DNA of 64,000 nucleotides from Notospermus geniculatus (GCA_002633025.1 NMRB01001925.1:69305-133304); one strand, 5' to 3'; numbered from the stretch's first letter, positions 39,401-51,900 are shown. Numbers and translations: made by a program. The notes: generated from the sequence alone by a model not told the origin.

Positions 39401-41524
39401 CATCTTTGTAAGATGAACTCTTGTTAGCTCAGCTTGATGGCCATCAAGATATGAACATGTTCCATGGGCCTCTGCTGCCCACTGGGTCTTCCCCTGAGTG
39501 GGGTCAAGATCAGTTGAGCAAAAGGGCCATGGGCGTCATGTTTAGATTTTGAAATTGAGAGATACATGTATTAAGCAAATTGACTTAAAAAGTGTTCCAC
39601 ACATCAGTTCTTTTGTCGGGGCCATGAAACTAAATTGACTGAAATTTTGTTTCCTTCCAGGCACTTGCTGATCGCCTGACAGCGATGCTGAACTTCAACC
39701 TGCAGCAGTTATGTGGTCCAAAATGCAAAAACTTGAAAGTGAAAAACCCTGACGACTACGGCTGGGAGCCCAAGAAACTCCTAAATCAGCTCACAAACAT
39801 ATACCTCCACTTGGACTGTGATGAATTTGCTAACGCCATTGCCAATGACGAGGTGAGTTATCAATTGAGTGAAACCCGAGTTGGTACCTGGCCTACGATT
39901 TACAGGATTAGGGTAAAATTACCATAATTTTACATGAAGAGACATACTGTATCAGTACCTGGGTGTCATTTCTAAACGAAAAGCTCAAACCAGGTAATAG
40001 TATACACAAGTTGTGGTAATCGAGGGTTCATGAAATGTGACCTGTTCCAGGAAAACCATCCATTTGTCAAAAATTTTCATATCCTATGTTTTGATGGATT
40101 TGTGTAGAAGAGACAGAGAGATTTATAATGACACTTAAATTTTGATAATCGGACAATAAGTATGGAACTTCTAGTTTTTGGAAGGTCACGTGCCAATAAA
40201 ACAAAGTTTTTCGAAAAAACAAAGAAAATACACTGTGAAGTCAAGAAATGACAATGGTTTGGATCTCGCAACTGATCATAAAGTGAAAATTTAACACTTT
40301 TATAATGATAATCTCTGGGTTTTGGTGCGAAGAAATGTGTTTGAAATAAGTTCACAAACTTTCTATCAAAAAAAAAATTTTGAAAAATTTTTTTTTTTCA
40401 ATTTTTTTTCACTTTTGACATTTATGCTAATTGGTACCTGGAGACTTTTGGATGGTTTTCCTGGAACAGGTCACAAATGCTTCTCCTTTTTTTAGCGATC
40501 CTACAAGAAGGAACTTTTCGACGACGCAATATCTCGTATGCTCAAGGCCAACATTAAGACGCCGATAGAAATTGAACAGTTTCGCCACCTACAGGACAAA
40601 GTAGAACAAGTTGTTGTGAAGAAACAACGTGCAGAAATTGACTACGGTGATGCTCCTGATGAATTCAAAGGTCAGTTGTTGATGCCTCATGAGAGTGATT
40701 AAAATAGCTTAAGCATTTAATTGGGAAAAGGTGAAATCTCAGCTGGCTTGAGATTTCAATATTTCACCCCTGAGTGGTATTTCAGCCCAAAGTGCCCACT
40801 TCCAAGTTCATGTGCTCATGCTAATGTTCTTTTCAGACCCGGTGATGGACACGTTGATGGTTGACCCAGTACTTCTACCGACCAGTGGCAATATCATGGA
40901 TAGATCGAATATCATGAGGCATTTACTAAACTCACAAACGGATCCGTTCAATCGTCAAGATCTTACTGAGGAACAGCTGCAGCCATGTAAGTCTTACTTA
41001 TTACTTTGAGATGAGATATTAAAGAATCTGAAATCAATCTGTGCCATGAGTGGTACAGGTCTAAGTGTGGGTTGTATTTGCATTTGTATTTGATTTTTCC
41101 GCCAGGGCCGAAACCATAGCATTATTGGCCCTGGTAAGTAGGAAAGAGGCCATCGCAGGCTACTCATGTTCCTCACTTGGATGGGGTATTTTACTTGCCC
41201 TTGCAGACGCACAGGGTACAAGGCACCAAGGCTTACTGTCCCATGCAATGGACGAGAAGAGCCAGTGATGATTTATCCCATATGTCCTGGGATTCAAATC
41301 CGGGACCTGCCACTTGCTAAGTGGACGTGATAACCACTAGGCTCTCAAGTGTGGGCTGACAGAGTCAGAGCTGTCGAAACATCAGCACGTGTCACCTCCG
41401 ATGTTTCAAACCTTTAGCGCCTTATACCTGAGGCAACTATTAAACACAGCTACTGTCTTTTTCAGGTACAGAATTGAAGGCAAAAATCCAGGCGTGGATG
41501 AAGGAGAGACACTCTCAGCCTTAA
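30416..41524 (+). CDS. UBE4B: Ubiquitin conjugation factor E4 B (U-box E3/E4 ligase)
   Basis: Twenty-five exons, all phase-consistent, total 1138 aa (human isoforms 1173 and 1302): 30416-30439, 30984-31206, 31632-31698, 31900-31990, 32291-32420, 32771-32933, 33320-33458, 33575-33675, 34153-34267, 34931-35077, 35272-35388, 35572-35670, 35849-35962, 36278-36473, 36861-37102, 37203-37330, 37398-37496, 37874-38109, 38378-38504, 38911-39058, 39251-39385, 39661-39852, 40496-40670, 40837-40986, 41466-41524. The start MSELSAEE then [10 protein letters not shown] equals human. Order: disordered Ser/Pro N terminus with SGIETMEVD, the Ufd2 core ([43 protein letters not shown]), then a U-box (about residues 1070-1130: [25 protein letters not shown]) and tail AKIQAWMKE. 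It extends ubiquitin chains with E2 enzymes in cytosol and nucleus. The N gap is intronic. Confidence 0.96.
32436..32705 (+). mobile_element. tRNA-derived SINE, family D, in UBE4B intron 5
   Basis: A tRNA-like head with GGTTCGATCCCCAGGTGG (B-box near 32475), then a body with TGGGCACTCCAGTTTCCTCC and GAAGGACATTGAGACAGCTT. It fills most of the intron. Confidence 0.6.
33718..33855 (+). mobile_element. tRNA-derived SINE, family C, in UBE4B intron 8
   Basis: Head GATTTGGCCGAGTGGTTAAG with GGCGTGCTGCC resembles a Leu/Ser-type tRNA, B-box-like GTGGGTTCCAGTCTGG near 33790, tail TGTTATTATTTCATGCCCG. Same as minus copy at 18300-18437. Confidence 0.7.
33939..34060 (+). mobile_element. tRNA-derived SINE, family D, in UBE4B intron 8
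   Basis: GCTGTCAGAGTGGTGCAGTG head, then GGGTTCGATCCCCAAATGGG and TTCATGTGATAG. It follows a family C copy by less than 100 bp in the same intron. Confidence 0.6.
34294..34579. repeat. Inverted-repeat element abutting the assembly gap
   Basis: CATAGATGAGAGTTTTCCGG at the left and CACTCTCATCTATG at the right form an inverted pair, with CCGGGAATT words near both ends. The right end is the last base before the Ns, so the element may be longer or duplicated in the gap. Confidence 0.65.
34580..34889. other. Assembly gap (310 Ns)
   Basis: Unsequenced bases in UBE4B intron 9. Exon 9 ends in phase 0 and exon 10 starts in phase 0, and the protein alignment is continuous (DKKLFSE then IFSPLLQGL), so no coding exon is missing. 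Long open frames reported across it are artefacts. Confidence 0.97.
36163..36262 (+). mobile_element. tRNA-derived SINE, family D, in UBE4B intron 13
   Basis: GTTGTCAGAGTGGTGTAGTG head and AGGTTCGATCCCTGGTTAGA B-box region, ending shortly before the intron's T-tract and acceptor at 36277. Confidence 0.6.
36727..36815. repeat. Foldback repeat in UBE4B intron 14 (copy at 45217-45300)
   Basis: CTAGCAAATGCTTTTTCTTC on the left is opposed to AAGTAAAAGCATTTACTTAA...CTAG on the right, with TTGTACAGCA inside. The 45217 copy has the same ends and centre. Confidence 0.6.
37520..37812 (-). mobile_element. tRNA-derived SINE, family B, antisense in UBE4B intron 17
   Basis: Minus-strand GATAGCCTAGTGGTTATTAT head, GGGCATGAATCCCGGCCC B-box, body with CATGGGACAGTACACCGTGG. 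One of three antisense family B copies in this gene. Confidence 0.7.
38545..38800 (-). mobile_element. tRNA-derived SINE, family B, antisense in UBE4B intron 19
   Basis: Minus-strand head near CCTTGATACCCAGTGGTC, B-box GGGTTTGAATCCAGCC, body with ATGGGACAGTAAGCCGTGGT. Matches 37520-37812 and 41085-41348. Confidence 0.7.
40037..40474. mobile_element. 438-bp TIR element in UBE4B intron 22
   Basis: Perfect inverted ends of at least 25 bp beginning GTGACCTGTTCCAGGAAAAC; AAAT flanks both sides (40033-40036, 40475-40478) as a likely target duplication. The interior is AT-rich with long A/T runs and non-coding. Confidence 0.8.
41085..41348 (-). mobile_element. tRNA-derived SINE, family B, antisense in UBE4B last intron
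   Basis: Minus-strand CCTAGTGGTTATCACGTCCA head, CCCGGATTTGAATCCCAGGA B-box, body GGGACAGTAAGCCTTGGTGC and AGTAAAATACCCCATCCAAG. Followed by a family D fragment at about 41350-41405. Confidence 0.7.
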
Positions 41525-41957
41525 TAAAACACCTGTCTTACTGCCTGTTACTGAAGACACTCCACCACATGGGTCAGCGCCTGGTGAGGGCAAGTCACCA
41601 TTCACAACAGAAACAATAATAGGTGTTCTCATTGTTGTCTTGATATTGTTGAACAGTACAAATAATTATCAAAATATAACCGTACGTACCACCATTTTGA
41701 ACTCGTCTTGGTTTTTTTGTGAAACGTAATTTTTGAATCAATTTTCTGAAAAGTTATTTTCCAGCTGGATTTTGTGAGGTTTTATTGAGTCGAATTTACA
41801 CAAATGGTTGCATTGCAGGTTGTATTTCTAACACTTTAAGTACTGACAACATTTCAGGATTGGGTTAACTGAGACTTTATTTCCTGGCATTTGTTGAATT
41901 ACAGAATGCATTTGATATTTTCACTGTGTTCTCAAATTCTTGGATCAATAACTTGGG

Positions 41958-42167
41958 TATAGAGGTTTCCCACGTGACGTCATCAAGGCCGCGTTGGCCG
42001 TCAAATTGACCACGTGTTTCCTGAAGGAACGTCACGACGTTATTTCGTGTCGTGTCTCGTCGCGTCAGGCGGAATGTCAACCCACGTGTAGCACCCTATT
42101 GACGCCAGTTTGCATCATTTTGATGGCCAGTCACATGACTTGATGACGTCAGTGGGATTCCTCTATA
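41958..42167. repeat. Foldback element with TATAGAGG ends
   Basis: TATAGAGGTTTCCCACGTGA at the left is opposed to CAGTGGGATTCCTCTATA at the right, with CGTGACGTCA / TGATGACGTCA inward. Related in its ends and in TGACATCA words to 52756-52975 and 7648-7744. Confidence 0.7.
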
Positions 42168-42796
42168 ATAAGCAAAAATTCATCAGTGAATTTTTGGTGT
42201 AAGGTAATGTTTATTCGGCAATATCGATTTCGATTTCATGCCGGTTGGTTCTTTACCCGTGCTGGGATTTCAACACATGGTCAGAAAATCCACAAACTAT
42301 CATGGGAGTTTCTTTGTCAGTTTCAATTAAGTTGACCTTGGCCACCTGCACATTATGAACACGAAATATACAGGTGGCCAAAATCAACATAATGCGAGAC
42401 AGATTGATTGATAATTCTATTTATTATTATTTGTATGCATTTGTAGCCCTTGTGCACTTATTGAACTGCATTTAATGCAGTCTTTTCCTTCCTCACGCTA
42501 ACCACTTGTAAGTGCACCCAGAGTTATTTTTTGCAAGGCACTCACAGAACAAAGCACAAGTTGTGTAGATTTTTTCTCACAAAGGGAGATTTCTCCACTG
42601 TGCTGCTTTCAAAATGCCTGGTATATTAGACATTCACTTGACTATTTCATAAAGATATGCTCTGCCTCAAACATTAGCAAGTGGGTCATGCATTTGGGTC
42701 TTTTCTCCACATTTACAGACTATTTACATGGATGGACGCATGTCCTGAAATTTTCTACTGTTTTCTGCGAAAACAAGCCTCGACCAATAGGAGCTG

Positions 42797-42968
42797 TCAG
42801 TCAGTTGACCAATAGATGTCACTACAGCCCAATTCAATGCCTGGCGGACCCATTCGTGCTCGATTGAGCACCAGTCAGGATAATTTTATATTGTATTGGT
42901 CCGCTAGAACTTTAGTGCCGTCTTTTGGTGATAAGCCTGGCTTACTGCTCCTATTGACACCAAATAGT
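42797..42968. repeat. Dispersed repeat, copy 1 (second at 44141-44310)
   Basis: Starts GACCAATAGATGTCACTACA after GAGCTGTCAG and continues through GATTGAGCACCA and TATTGGTCCGCTAGAACT to CTGCTCCTATTGA. The order is preserved in the second copy 1.3 kb away. Confidence 0.75.
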
Positions 42969-44140
42969 ATGGGAAGGAGAGCTGGCCAACCCCCAAACTT
43001 TGTAACAGAGAAAAAATAATTCAGGGGTGTTTTTTGGGGGGGAGAGGAATATCCAAATTGGCCAGATATCCTGAAGTCCGTTGTTGCCCAAGGCACACTT
43101 GTGCAGCAGAAGTACGGGCGACTTCTCAGTAATTGCTGGGAAGAGACGTCACTGGTGGTGTATCTAAATACCGTGACGATACTATCAGAATGAAAATGCC
43201 AATTTGAAGCAATCTACCGGTAATTGACAGTAATCTTCGAGTGAATAATGTAAACTTCTTGACTGTTGTAAACTTTGGAGGTTAAAATATATGAATGGTG
43301 TAATATAATATTCTATTTCGATGGACTATTTGATTTAAGAATTCCTTCTTATCAACTGTCAGTATCTTCATGGTAATACAGGTCATCTTTTAGATGCTTT
43401 GCTTAAGCATGGCCTACAGCTCTGCACTGTTCTTAGGACCCTGAATAATGCGTTTTCACACATGGCAGACCTATTTTAATCAGACTGATTGATTACCTCA
43501 GGTACACCGTTGTTCAAAATATATGTCCGTCGATTTTTCTCATTCTTTCAATACTTGACTTGTGCCTACCAGTAATCCAAAATTGAGTTTGTGTACTGAA
43601 CAAACTCCTTATCTTATTGAGAGCTGGTAATTAAAGTTATTGAAAAAATGCAAAAAAATCTAGTGACCATATACTTTTGAACAAGGTAGTACTGGCCAAG
43701 TCAACTGGTTTATCATACATATGGAGTAGCAAATTTCCACCTTCACTGCACTGTATTAACCCTTTCACTGCCAAATGTACACTCTGTCAATTCAAAAATA
43801 TGGGAAAAAACTCAAATTTTAGTGAAACCCTGTCGTATTGGTATTCACTTGGAAGCTTTCACCGAGTACTTTCCAATGGATATACCTATCTGACAGGGTT
43901 CCTGTAATTTTTCAGAATCATGTCGATTTTTTTGATTTTGATGAACCTGCCACTGGCAGTAATTGGGTTAATTTATTAATAAATGTACAGTATTCACATC
44001 TGTAGTTTGCTTTTTGTTGATCCTCACTGATTTATTGTCCGTTTTTCTTCGTGCATGAAAGACTGCAAATAAAAAGAATTGTCTGAACACTATTCTTGTT
44101 ACATTCTGTTGTCTAGACTCCGAGTCTGAATGCAATCTAA

Positions 44141-44310
44141 TCGGAGCTGTCAGTGAATTGACCAATAGATGTCACTACGGCCCGATTCAATGCATATAGT
44201 GGACCCAGTCATTCCTGATTGAGCACCAATCAAGAGAAGTTTCTTTTGTATTGGTCCGCTAGAACTGTGCTGCCATCTTTTGGCAATACGCACGGCCGAC
44301 TGCTCCTATT
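44141..44310. repeat. Dispersed repeat, copy 2
   Basis: GAGCTGTCAGTGAATTGACC, GATTGAGCACCA and TATTGGTCCGCTAGAACT appear in the same order and orientation as at 42797-42968, ending CTGCTCCTATTA. Confidence 0.75.
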
Positions 44311-45216
44311 AAAGCCCTCCCTACTTTCGCTCGTTTAAAGTAAATTCGACCTCGATGTGCAGTTGCCAATGACTCGAAGCGAGTTCACAAGTTTTTTCAA
44401 TGTTGCTAAAAATTAAATCTTGATTCTTTAAAAGTATGTACCGGTATCAGGCAAGAATTTTGGGGACCTTCACAAGACCATATGAGACCTTTACCTCCAC
44501 TCTCCTCACTTTGAAAATACCGTAAAATTCAATACAGAGGGGCTTTAACATACAACAAATACACCGAGTATCTTTTGCATTCATAGACTTCTAATTTATT
44601 CAACAATATTGCATGATTGTGCATTGAAGGACTTTGTTACAATTGATTCCAATTAATAATTATTGATTCCAATGCATAATTATTATGCACCGTACTGGAT
44701 TGTCGAGATCAAAGAAAATACCAGTAATGTATTGATCATCGTGTTTGGATATCCATATATCTATGTCAGCAATTTCTGACCCGATGTAGCAAAAGTTGGC
44801 GCATGTCACAACCGAGGAAACGGTTAACAGCCTTACAGTAGAATAGCTGAAATATACATATCTACAGGTTGACAAGAGTAGTGGACAGCAGTGATAATAG
44901 TTGAGTAAACTGATGACCAATGATGGTCACCTGTGACAAGTGCCTACTTTTGCTGGAGCAGGTCATATTTTTTGCAGCATTCTGATTGCCATTCGCACAC
45001 TAACTGGACGATAACATATGAACACCCTGCATAACTGTGCGACAATGCCAAATCTGGCAGCTAAAACTGAACTCTACACATACCACATATTAAAGGGAGC
45101 AACATCTGCAAAGAAGTATGTACACTCTTAAATACTGGTTTGGGACACAGTTATTATATAAGCACCAGTCAACACGAGACAGAATAGGCTGCTCTAGATG
45201 TTAGTATGAATAAAGT

Positions 45217-45300
45217 CTAGTGAATGCTTTTACTTCAGTTTTGTACAGGATCTCCAAAGCATTTGTACAGCAGAAAAGTTAAAGTAAAAGCACTTACTAG
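45217..45300. repeat. Foldback repeat, copy of 36727-36815
   Basis: CTAGTGAATGCTTTTACTTC opposed to AAAGTAAAAGCACTTACTAG, about 84 bp, with TTGTACAG in the loop. Confidence 0.65.
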
Positions 45301-45489
45301 CTTTATTTATACAACCTATTAAACACTGTTATCTTATGTACAAGTGCCAGTAGGAAGCCAGAACAAGTGACCGTAAACTTTATATTTACACAACAAAACT
45401 TTATGAAGTTCACCAGAAATACAAGGGTTTTAAGTAGGATGAGGAGGTCCAGGGTGAAAGAGTAATGAGGGCCCAAAAACTGCTATTGA

Positions 45490-45775
45490 GGAGCCACGGT
45501 GGTGTAGTGGTTCGGGTGTCCGACTAGTGGTCAGAGGGTCCCGGGTTCGAATCCCGCTGCGGCGCGAGACTTTGGGCAAGTCTCTTTGCATCACTGGCCT
45601 CGCCACGTAGGTGTATAAATGGGTACCGGTCGGAAATGCTCAGATTGTAGCACTGAATGAGCAGCTCATCTGAGTTCTACTGAAAGGTTTCAGGATAGAC
45701 TGGGGTTAAAGTGTAAAGTCGGATGACGCCTCTACCATTGTTGATATCAGACTATAAACCCAAAACTTTTAACTT
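45490..45775 (+). mobile_element. tRNA-derived SINE, family A, near full length
   Basis: Head GAGCCACGGTGGTGTAGTGG, then TCCCGGGTTCGAATCCCGCT as an excellent B-box. The tRNA-related part is followed by a unique body with TGTATAAATGGGTACCGGTC and GGATGACGCCTCTACC, which identifies it as a SINE rather than a tRNA gene. It lies about 170 bp past the stop of the minus-strand RhoGEF gene, possibly inside its 3' UTR in antisense. Confidence 0.8.
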
Positions 45776-45948
45776 TAACATCCCCCCAAATTGCGAGTAA
45801 GTTGTAGAATTGCATCACAGAGCAGCTACTCCTGAAAAATTTCATAACAGAGACGGTTTCTTGAACCTTTGGTCTGCATTTTTACCCACTTGAGTTCACG
45901 CCACCCCTTTTCAGAACTCTGAATCCGGCCTGGCAGTTGTGGCGCCAT

Positions 45949-48900
45949 CTATAAAGCACACTGCCACATGAGGAGCACTGGTTCCTGGGGATTAACGGCA
46001 TTAGAACTCGCACTTGCACTTGGTTTATAACACTTGTAATCTTTACCACCACTCATAACAATGTACGAATTTCCAACAAAGTTCAGTTTTGACTTCTGGG
46101 TTTGTTTAGGTCTGATTTCAGCCGGCTCGCTTTCCTTTTCTTTCATTGGTGCTTCATCTGCCGTCATATCGACCTCATCTAGTGATGTCACACGGGCCGT
46201 CGCAAAATTCATGTACGCAGGATCCTCCTCCTCCTCATTACTGAAGCTGTATGCCTCAGATTTTGGTCGCCGTTGGTGTGGTGTGATTTCACGAATGGAA
46301 TCTGATGTCCGAATAGCTGGGAGAGTGTATGACGATCTGCGTTCGTCCACTGACCCGGTGGACTGTCGCCGATTTGCCAAAGCGAGGCGTCGGCGATAGT
46401 TTCTCGCCTCCTCTGATTCGGGGTCAAAGGTCATGTACAGAGGCTCGTCTGGGCTTTCTAGAACGGCCGAGTCGGACGCTGTAAGCTGGGAGTATATATC
46501 CTCCTCTTCGTACAAGTCTCTATCACACATCAGGGCCGAGTACAACTCGTTAATATCATCGGCATAATCCACAGCATCGTCTAGATTGGACAGATTCCCC
46601 AGCGATTTTGCTTTCATAAGTCCAGCCTCCTCTTCCCTGCCGCTGGACCGCCGGCGCAGAGGAGTTCTGGTCAACCCTGGCGAATTCCGCCGAATGTTCA
46701 ACACACTTTTACGTTTCGATCCCCTGAAATCGGGCATCTTGAAACTCATTTTCTTACTTTTGGCACCTGATTTTTCAAAATCTGCTGCAGCTGACTCATT
46801 TTGGACATCCTCGTCCATCGATTTCCGAGCCTTGGACATCAACAGTTTTGCCGATATCAACGGTTTTACAGTCGGGACGAGAAAACTAACCGGCCCAACG
46901 TGACCATGATATGACACCAATGGACGACCACACGTCAGCGGCACACCCTCCAATCTCGGCAGAGGGATTGACAAAATCCGCCCAGCACTTGTCCCGATCC
47001 AGAGCCAGGAGCGACTTCCTGTCATGGCAGTGATTTCCACCTTATCGTCTGCTTGTTGTTGATTATCGTCTGAAGAGTAGATGCTCACAGGTTCAGTTTC
47101 TGAAATGGACAAGAAAACATTAGCAGAAGAGCCGTTTGTTATTTACATAGATTTACAGGCATCGCTTCCTACAGACCATTAGCCTCTGTTGTTTATTTAC
47201 AAAGGTTTGAAAGCAAATTGAAAACAGATTCTCAAGGGCATGAAGGGTAGATTACATAATTTTGGAAAAGAGTATAAATATCAAGACTTTACCCTGGCTG
47301 AATCCTGAAATGTACATGGTTTGAAAATGAGACATATTCATCAGTGGCAAAGGGTGGGACCACTGAAGAAGCAGTCCTCACAAATCTCAGGCGCCTTCTC
47401 AGATAATAAACTCAACGCTTTGACGCAAGACTTAAAGGACACAATCGTCACAGCAGTTCAAATAGACAAGGGTCGTCAACGTACCTGACTTTGATCTTGA
47501 TACAGATGACGCCACATTGATATCCTGAAGATGACCAAGTGTCTCCATGTGATAGAGTTGAATGATGGCAATTTTGGAAAAGGAGACGAAAAGTCCGACG
47601 CCAGCTCGTACCATAAACTTGATGTGGGCATCTTCCTTAGGTTTTGGTATGCTCAGCTTGAATACATTCTGAAACGTTGACAAAACAGAATTAAATATTG
47701 AATCTACAGCTGTAGACACATTGAGCATATTTTATGTACAGCAGGAGGAACGTCATATGCAACTTACCTCCACTTTGAGAGTGTCGGAGTCGAGAATGTG
47801 TATCACCTTCCCACAGGCACACCAGACATGTGATTCAACAGCTAGGATGCTTGTGACAGGATGGCTGGCAAGAGCTAGGAATGTGGCCTCAGACTGCCAA
47901 GAACCATCTTGGTTTCTCTGGTAAACCGCCACCTCCCCACTCTGCAGCCCGGCAAAAACCTTATCATTGGCATAACCTAGGGATAGGATGCTGCTTCTCG
48001 CTGAGAATGACAGTAGTAAGTCCTGCCGATGGCTGTCCTGGAGGCCATGCACAAAGATTCTGAAAAAGAGACCAAAAATTCAGATGGAGGGTCACATGAT
48101 GAAAACCCTCACATGGAGGGTGTCTGATCCGTTAAAACCCGAAACGTTTGGAGCAATGGGGAACTTTCCTACCGTCAGAGGCCACCACGAGTTTGCGGTC
48201 CAAGAACGTCATGAAATTTTGACGTCACAGGGCAGAAATGCATGCCACAATGTCGTCCATAATGACGTGGATGCCGTGGCTCACGCATTTCGACGTCAAA
48301 TTTCATGAATTTTGTGACGTTCTTGGACCGCTAACAGGCGGCCTCTAACGGCAGGAAAGTTCCCCATTCCCATGATTTTCACTCCCAAATCACCAATACT
48401 TGAAAGAAACTGCATTACCTCCCAGTAGAAGTGCCCATCCAAACCATCTCCTTTGCAAATTCAGCGTCGTCACTTTTGGCACAGCCAGACACTAATTCCG
48501 TACACAGAATCTTTCCATCGCATAACGTGAACGATTCAGTCACGTGCACGTCTTCCGCACCCAGGGATATCACCGTCACGCTGCTGTTGGAGTCGGTCCC
48601 GCCGCAGAGCCAGAGGAATTGACGCGCTGGGCCGTCTGCACGGTAGGATGGTAAGAGGAAGGCCACACAACAAGTAACCTAATGTAAAGAGGTAACGGTA
48701 GTTTTATCAGAAAATACATCTCAGATTGTGGGCATCCACTTCATGCTGCAGCGGCACCGCTGTCCACCCCGAAATATACTGAACATTTGACAGAAAACTA
48801 CAGACAGAGCAAGGACACTACAGTACCCACCCTGTCCATTTGTTGTGTGATGTTCACATGCAGAGGGTTCATGAAGAGGGGAAGCTGGGAGCTGATTCTC

Positions 48901-51900
48901 TTCGTCTTATCCTCTTTTTCCATCCACCCTTGGTTGTTGGCACCACCTGGAAATCAATCACATCAATATATATGTAATGGCAAAGGCCCAATTTTGACAC
49001 CAGAGGGCGCTGATCAAACCTCTGAGACAAATGTCACATTGATTCCAGGAGCAATAGCCTTTGTGACCTGACAGGCACAGACCCACTGTCCGTCACACCA
49101 CAACAAGGAGTACCGGTACAGAACATTGCATATTGCATGTCAGACACAAAATAATCTCTGTCTGACATTTTGTCACCCATCAAAACACTACGCAACATGC
49201 AGAGTGAACTTGAAGTACTTCAAGGTCGTACAATGACCTTGAAATGAAGGTCACTGTATGACCTTGAAGTAAATGTCAAATCCTTACATGCAGCCAATTG
49301 TGCTGTTCTCAAATCTGCCAACCAGCTCTGTTTGACTTCTGGAGAATCCATCTGTATGTGAACACGCTCTTTATGACCAGACCTAAAATAAAGCAAAAAC
49401 CATGGCATAAGCATATGATGTGATCCGTCCCCACAAAACCAGTAATAAATCGCTCTGAAGTTGGCAAGGCCGACAAGTCCAAACTGACTTACTTTGATCT
49501 GAAGACGAGCTGCAGGGCCGAACTGTCCATTGTCTTCAAGTGATCATCTAACCGTTGGATTTCCACTTGGATTTCCCTCGACATGTTTTGAAGAAGTTCT
49601 TCATTAAGTTTCTGTAGAGACAAGTTTGACAGTCAACTTCAACGAATCTGACTTAGAGTCAGGTACAACCAAGCAATGGCAGTCTAGGGATATTTGTTTG
49701 TACCCGGGTATGACCAGTTACTAGCAGTTCAGAGACATCTGCCGATACTGGCCCGGTATAGGCAGATGTCTGTTCTTACCGGTTACAACCGGGTACTTGC
49801 AGCGAGACAGTTAAACGAGTTACCATCCTCACCTCGTATGAACACTTGAGTGATGAGACCAACGACGACATCTGGCTGATGATGGTGAAATCATGGAGAA
49901 GATGGTCTAACTCTCGGTACAAATCTTCTGATCCTTTATCTGGGCGTTCTGGAATGATGGTAGATGGATGTGGAACAATGGATTTGACATCTGACTGTAA
50001 AGTTTTAACAGGCAATAGGCTTATAGGCCCTACATCCTACTTCTTCTGGAAGTGCGCAATGTTATCATGATTACAGCCGTAAACATCCAAACTGATATGC
50101 ATGAGGTAAATGTTAAGAAAAGTAAGATGATGCACAAAAATAAAGAAACAGAATGAAATAAAGTGAGTTAAGTAAAGTAAGTAAACTAATGACAAAGTAA
50201 ATTGAAATTATTAGGAAACTCAGAAAATGAAAAGGAGAAGAGGTAAGTTATGTTTCAGCATCTGTAAGTGACGGATTAAACATGCAAAGAACCCCTCCAG
50301 AATGTTTGAAAGGTTGGAAAGTATGCCCGAGTTAGGGATTACCGGTACACCAAATCTACTTTACCAGGGGAGAGATGGAATCTTCGAACATTTTCTGCAA
50401 TATACGACAGTTACAGTTCGTTTTAATTTGCTAATGTGTCAGACTGCTTGCCAGAAATGCAGAAAACTGCTGTCATTAGTTCTGCCCTTTACTATCCAAA
50501 ATGTAATATTTTGCCTGCAATTTCAATTTCTATTACTCGACATCTTGAAGGTATTTGTCGATTTGTCAATACTCACTTGGCCTGACAGAGCAGATTGTAA
50601 TCCGGCCGAGTTGACCTTTGACCCCGACCTTGGTGTCAGGTGTAATAACGGTATCCTTCACAATCACGTTATGGATCGGTACGCTCAGTTTCAGGTGGTA
50701 CTTCTCAAACCTTCCCATATCGGTTTCTCGGAAATGGACTCCAGCACAAAGGAGAGTGTCGTTGAGCATAATCAGTCGCCGTGGTTTCGATTTGACCATG
50801 GTGCCATTGTTGTTGTACACCTAAAATGAATAAGAAACAGTGTTAAACCTCCCTTAGTGGACACCTCTATCATGAGGACACCTCTGTATCAACTCCTCTA
50901 TCCCGAGTTCTGCAGATGGCATCTTCTGTCAAAGTTTTCTCACTTCCTGTGCAATTGACTGAAAAATATTTGAAGAAAGATTGTTCCTGTGAACCATCTG
51001 AAGAATGTTTCTTCAAATTTTTTCCAATACATTTCCAAGGCTTTTGGAAAACTTGGACAAAAGATACCGTCTGCACAAACCTGGGGGCAGTGACACTAAT
51101 TTCAATCCTGTGTGGTCATTTCTTATCATTTTGACCACTGCTCTGCTTTGACTTATATTTGACGTCCATCATAAGTAATGATTAGTATAACAAAGATCAG
51201 CTTTCTAGAAGAAAACTTGCATGTCTAATGTCAACACTACAGCAGGGTACCAGTGAAACCCTTACAAACTTTGCCAAAAGCCATTTCACTGGCCTTGTTA
51301 TGAGCGTGCATTTGATGTTACTAGTACGTGAAAGCAGTGTGAAGCGTGTACTGTATGCAGATGTGTTTTGCACAGTTCGTGCATGATGCAGTGTCCATGA
51401 GTTTCTTGAAGAATTGTCACCAGAAACGTACCGTAATCCCTTCATTGCTACACACAGATACTGGTACACTTGTGAATGGAAGCTATTTTGCAAATGATCA
51501 TTTGTTTGTATTTTAAAGTGCAGATGGCAGCATTCCAGTGTAAAACATGGTTCTTGCAAGTTATTTTTTACCCGGGACAAAGGAGTACTCAACTGGCTTC
51601 ATATTGTAAAGTAGGAGGAGACTGTAGCCCCCAGGAAAAAACCTGCACAGCCGAATAAAGTAGCTCTCTCGATCACATGAAGGATGGAATTGAACCCATA
51701 ACCTCAGCGGTGACAAGCGTCACTTCATCCACTACAAACTTTAGCAAAATAAGCTACAGAAAAGCAGTATGATAGTATTTTGTAAATCAAAGCCAGACAT
51801 GAGAGCTAAACTGAAGCTCCAGCCCAAACCAATCGATGATGAAACTAGGAATTCCGGGTTTGGATTCATTAGGCTAGGCCCGATGCCTTCAAGCACTGTA

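Larger units (their letters stand above)
41525..45948. other. Intergenic region between UBE4B and ARHGEF10-family 3' ends
   Basis: About 4.4 kb between convergent genes, including both 3' UTRs. An AATAAA overlaps the UBE4B stop codon (41523-41528), and a minus-strand AATAAA lies at about 45302-45307. It contains a TATA-ended foldback (41958), a duplicated repeat (42797, 44141), a small foldback (45217) and a SINE A (45490). Stretches 42200-42790, 43000-44130 and 44320-45210 show no exon or named element. Confidence 0.6.

Noticed and set aside
45490-45562. Possible tRNA gene with strong B-box
   Set aside because: The acceptor-stem ends do not pair as in a tRNA, and a SINE body shared with 18905-19238 follows directly; the same holds for the other tRNA-like heads.
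46061-46903. Plus-strand frames of 112 and 105 codons
   Set aside because: They are antisense to the large last exon of the RhoGEF gene, whose frame is clearly the coding one.
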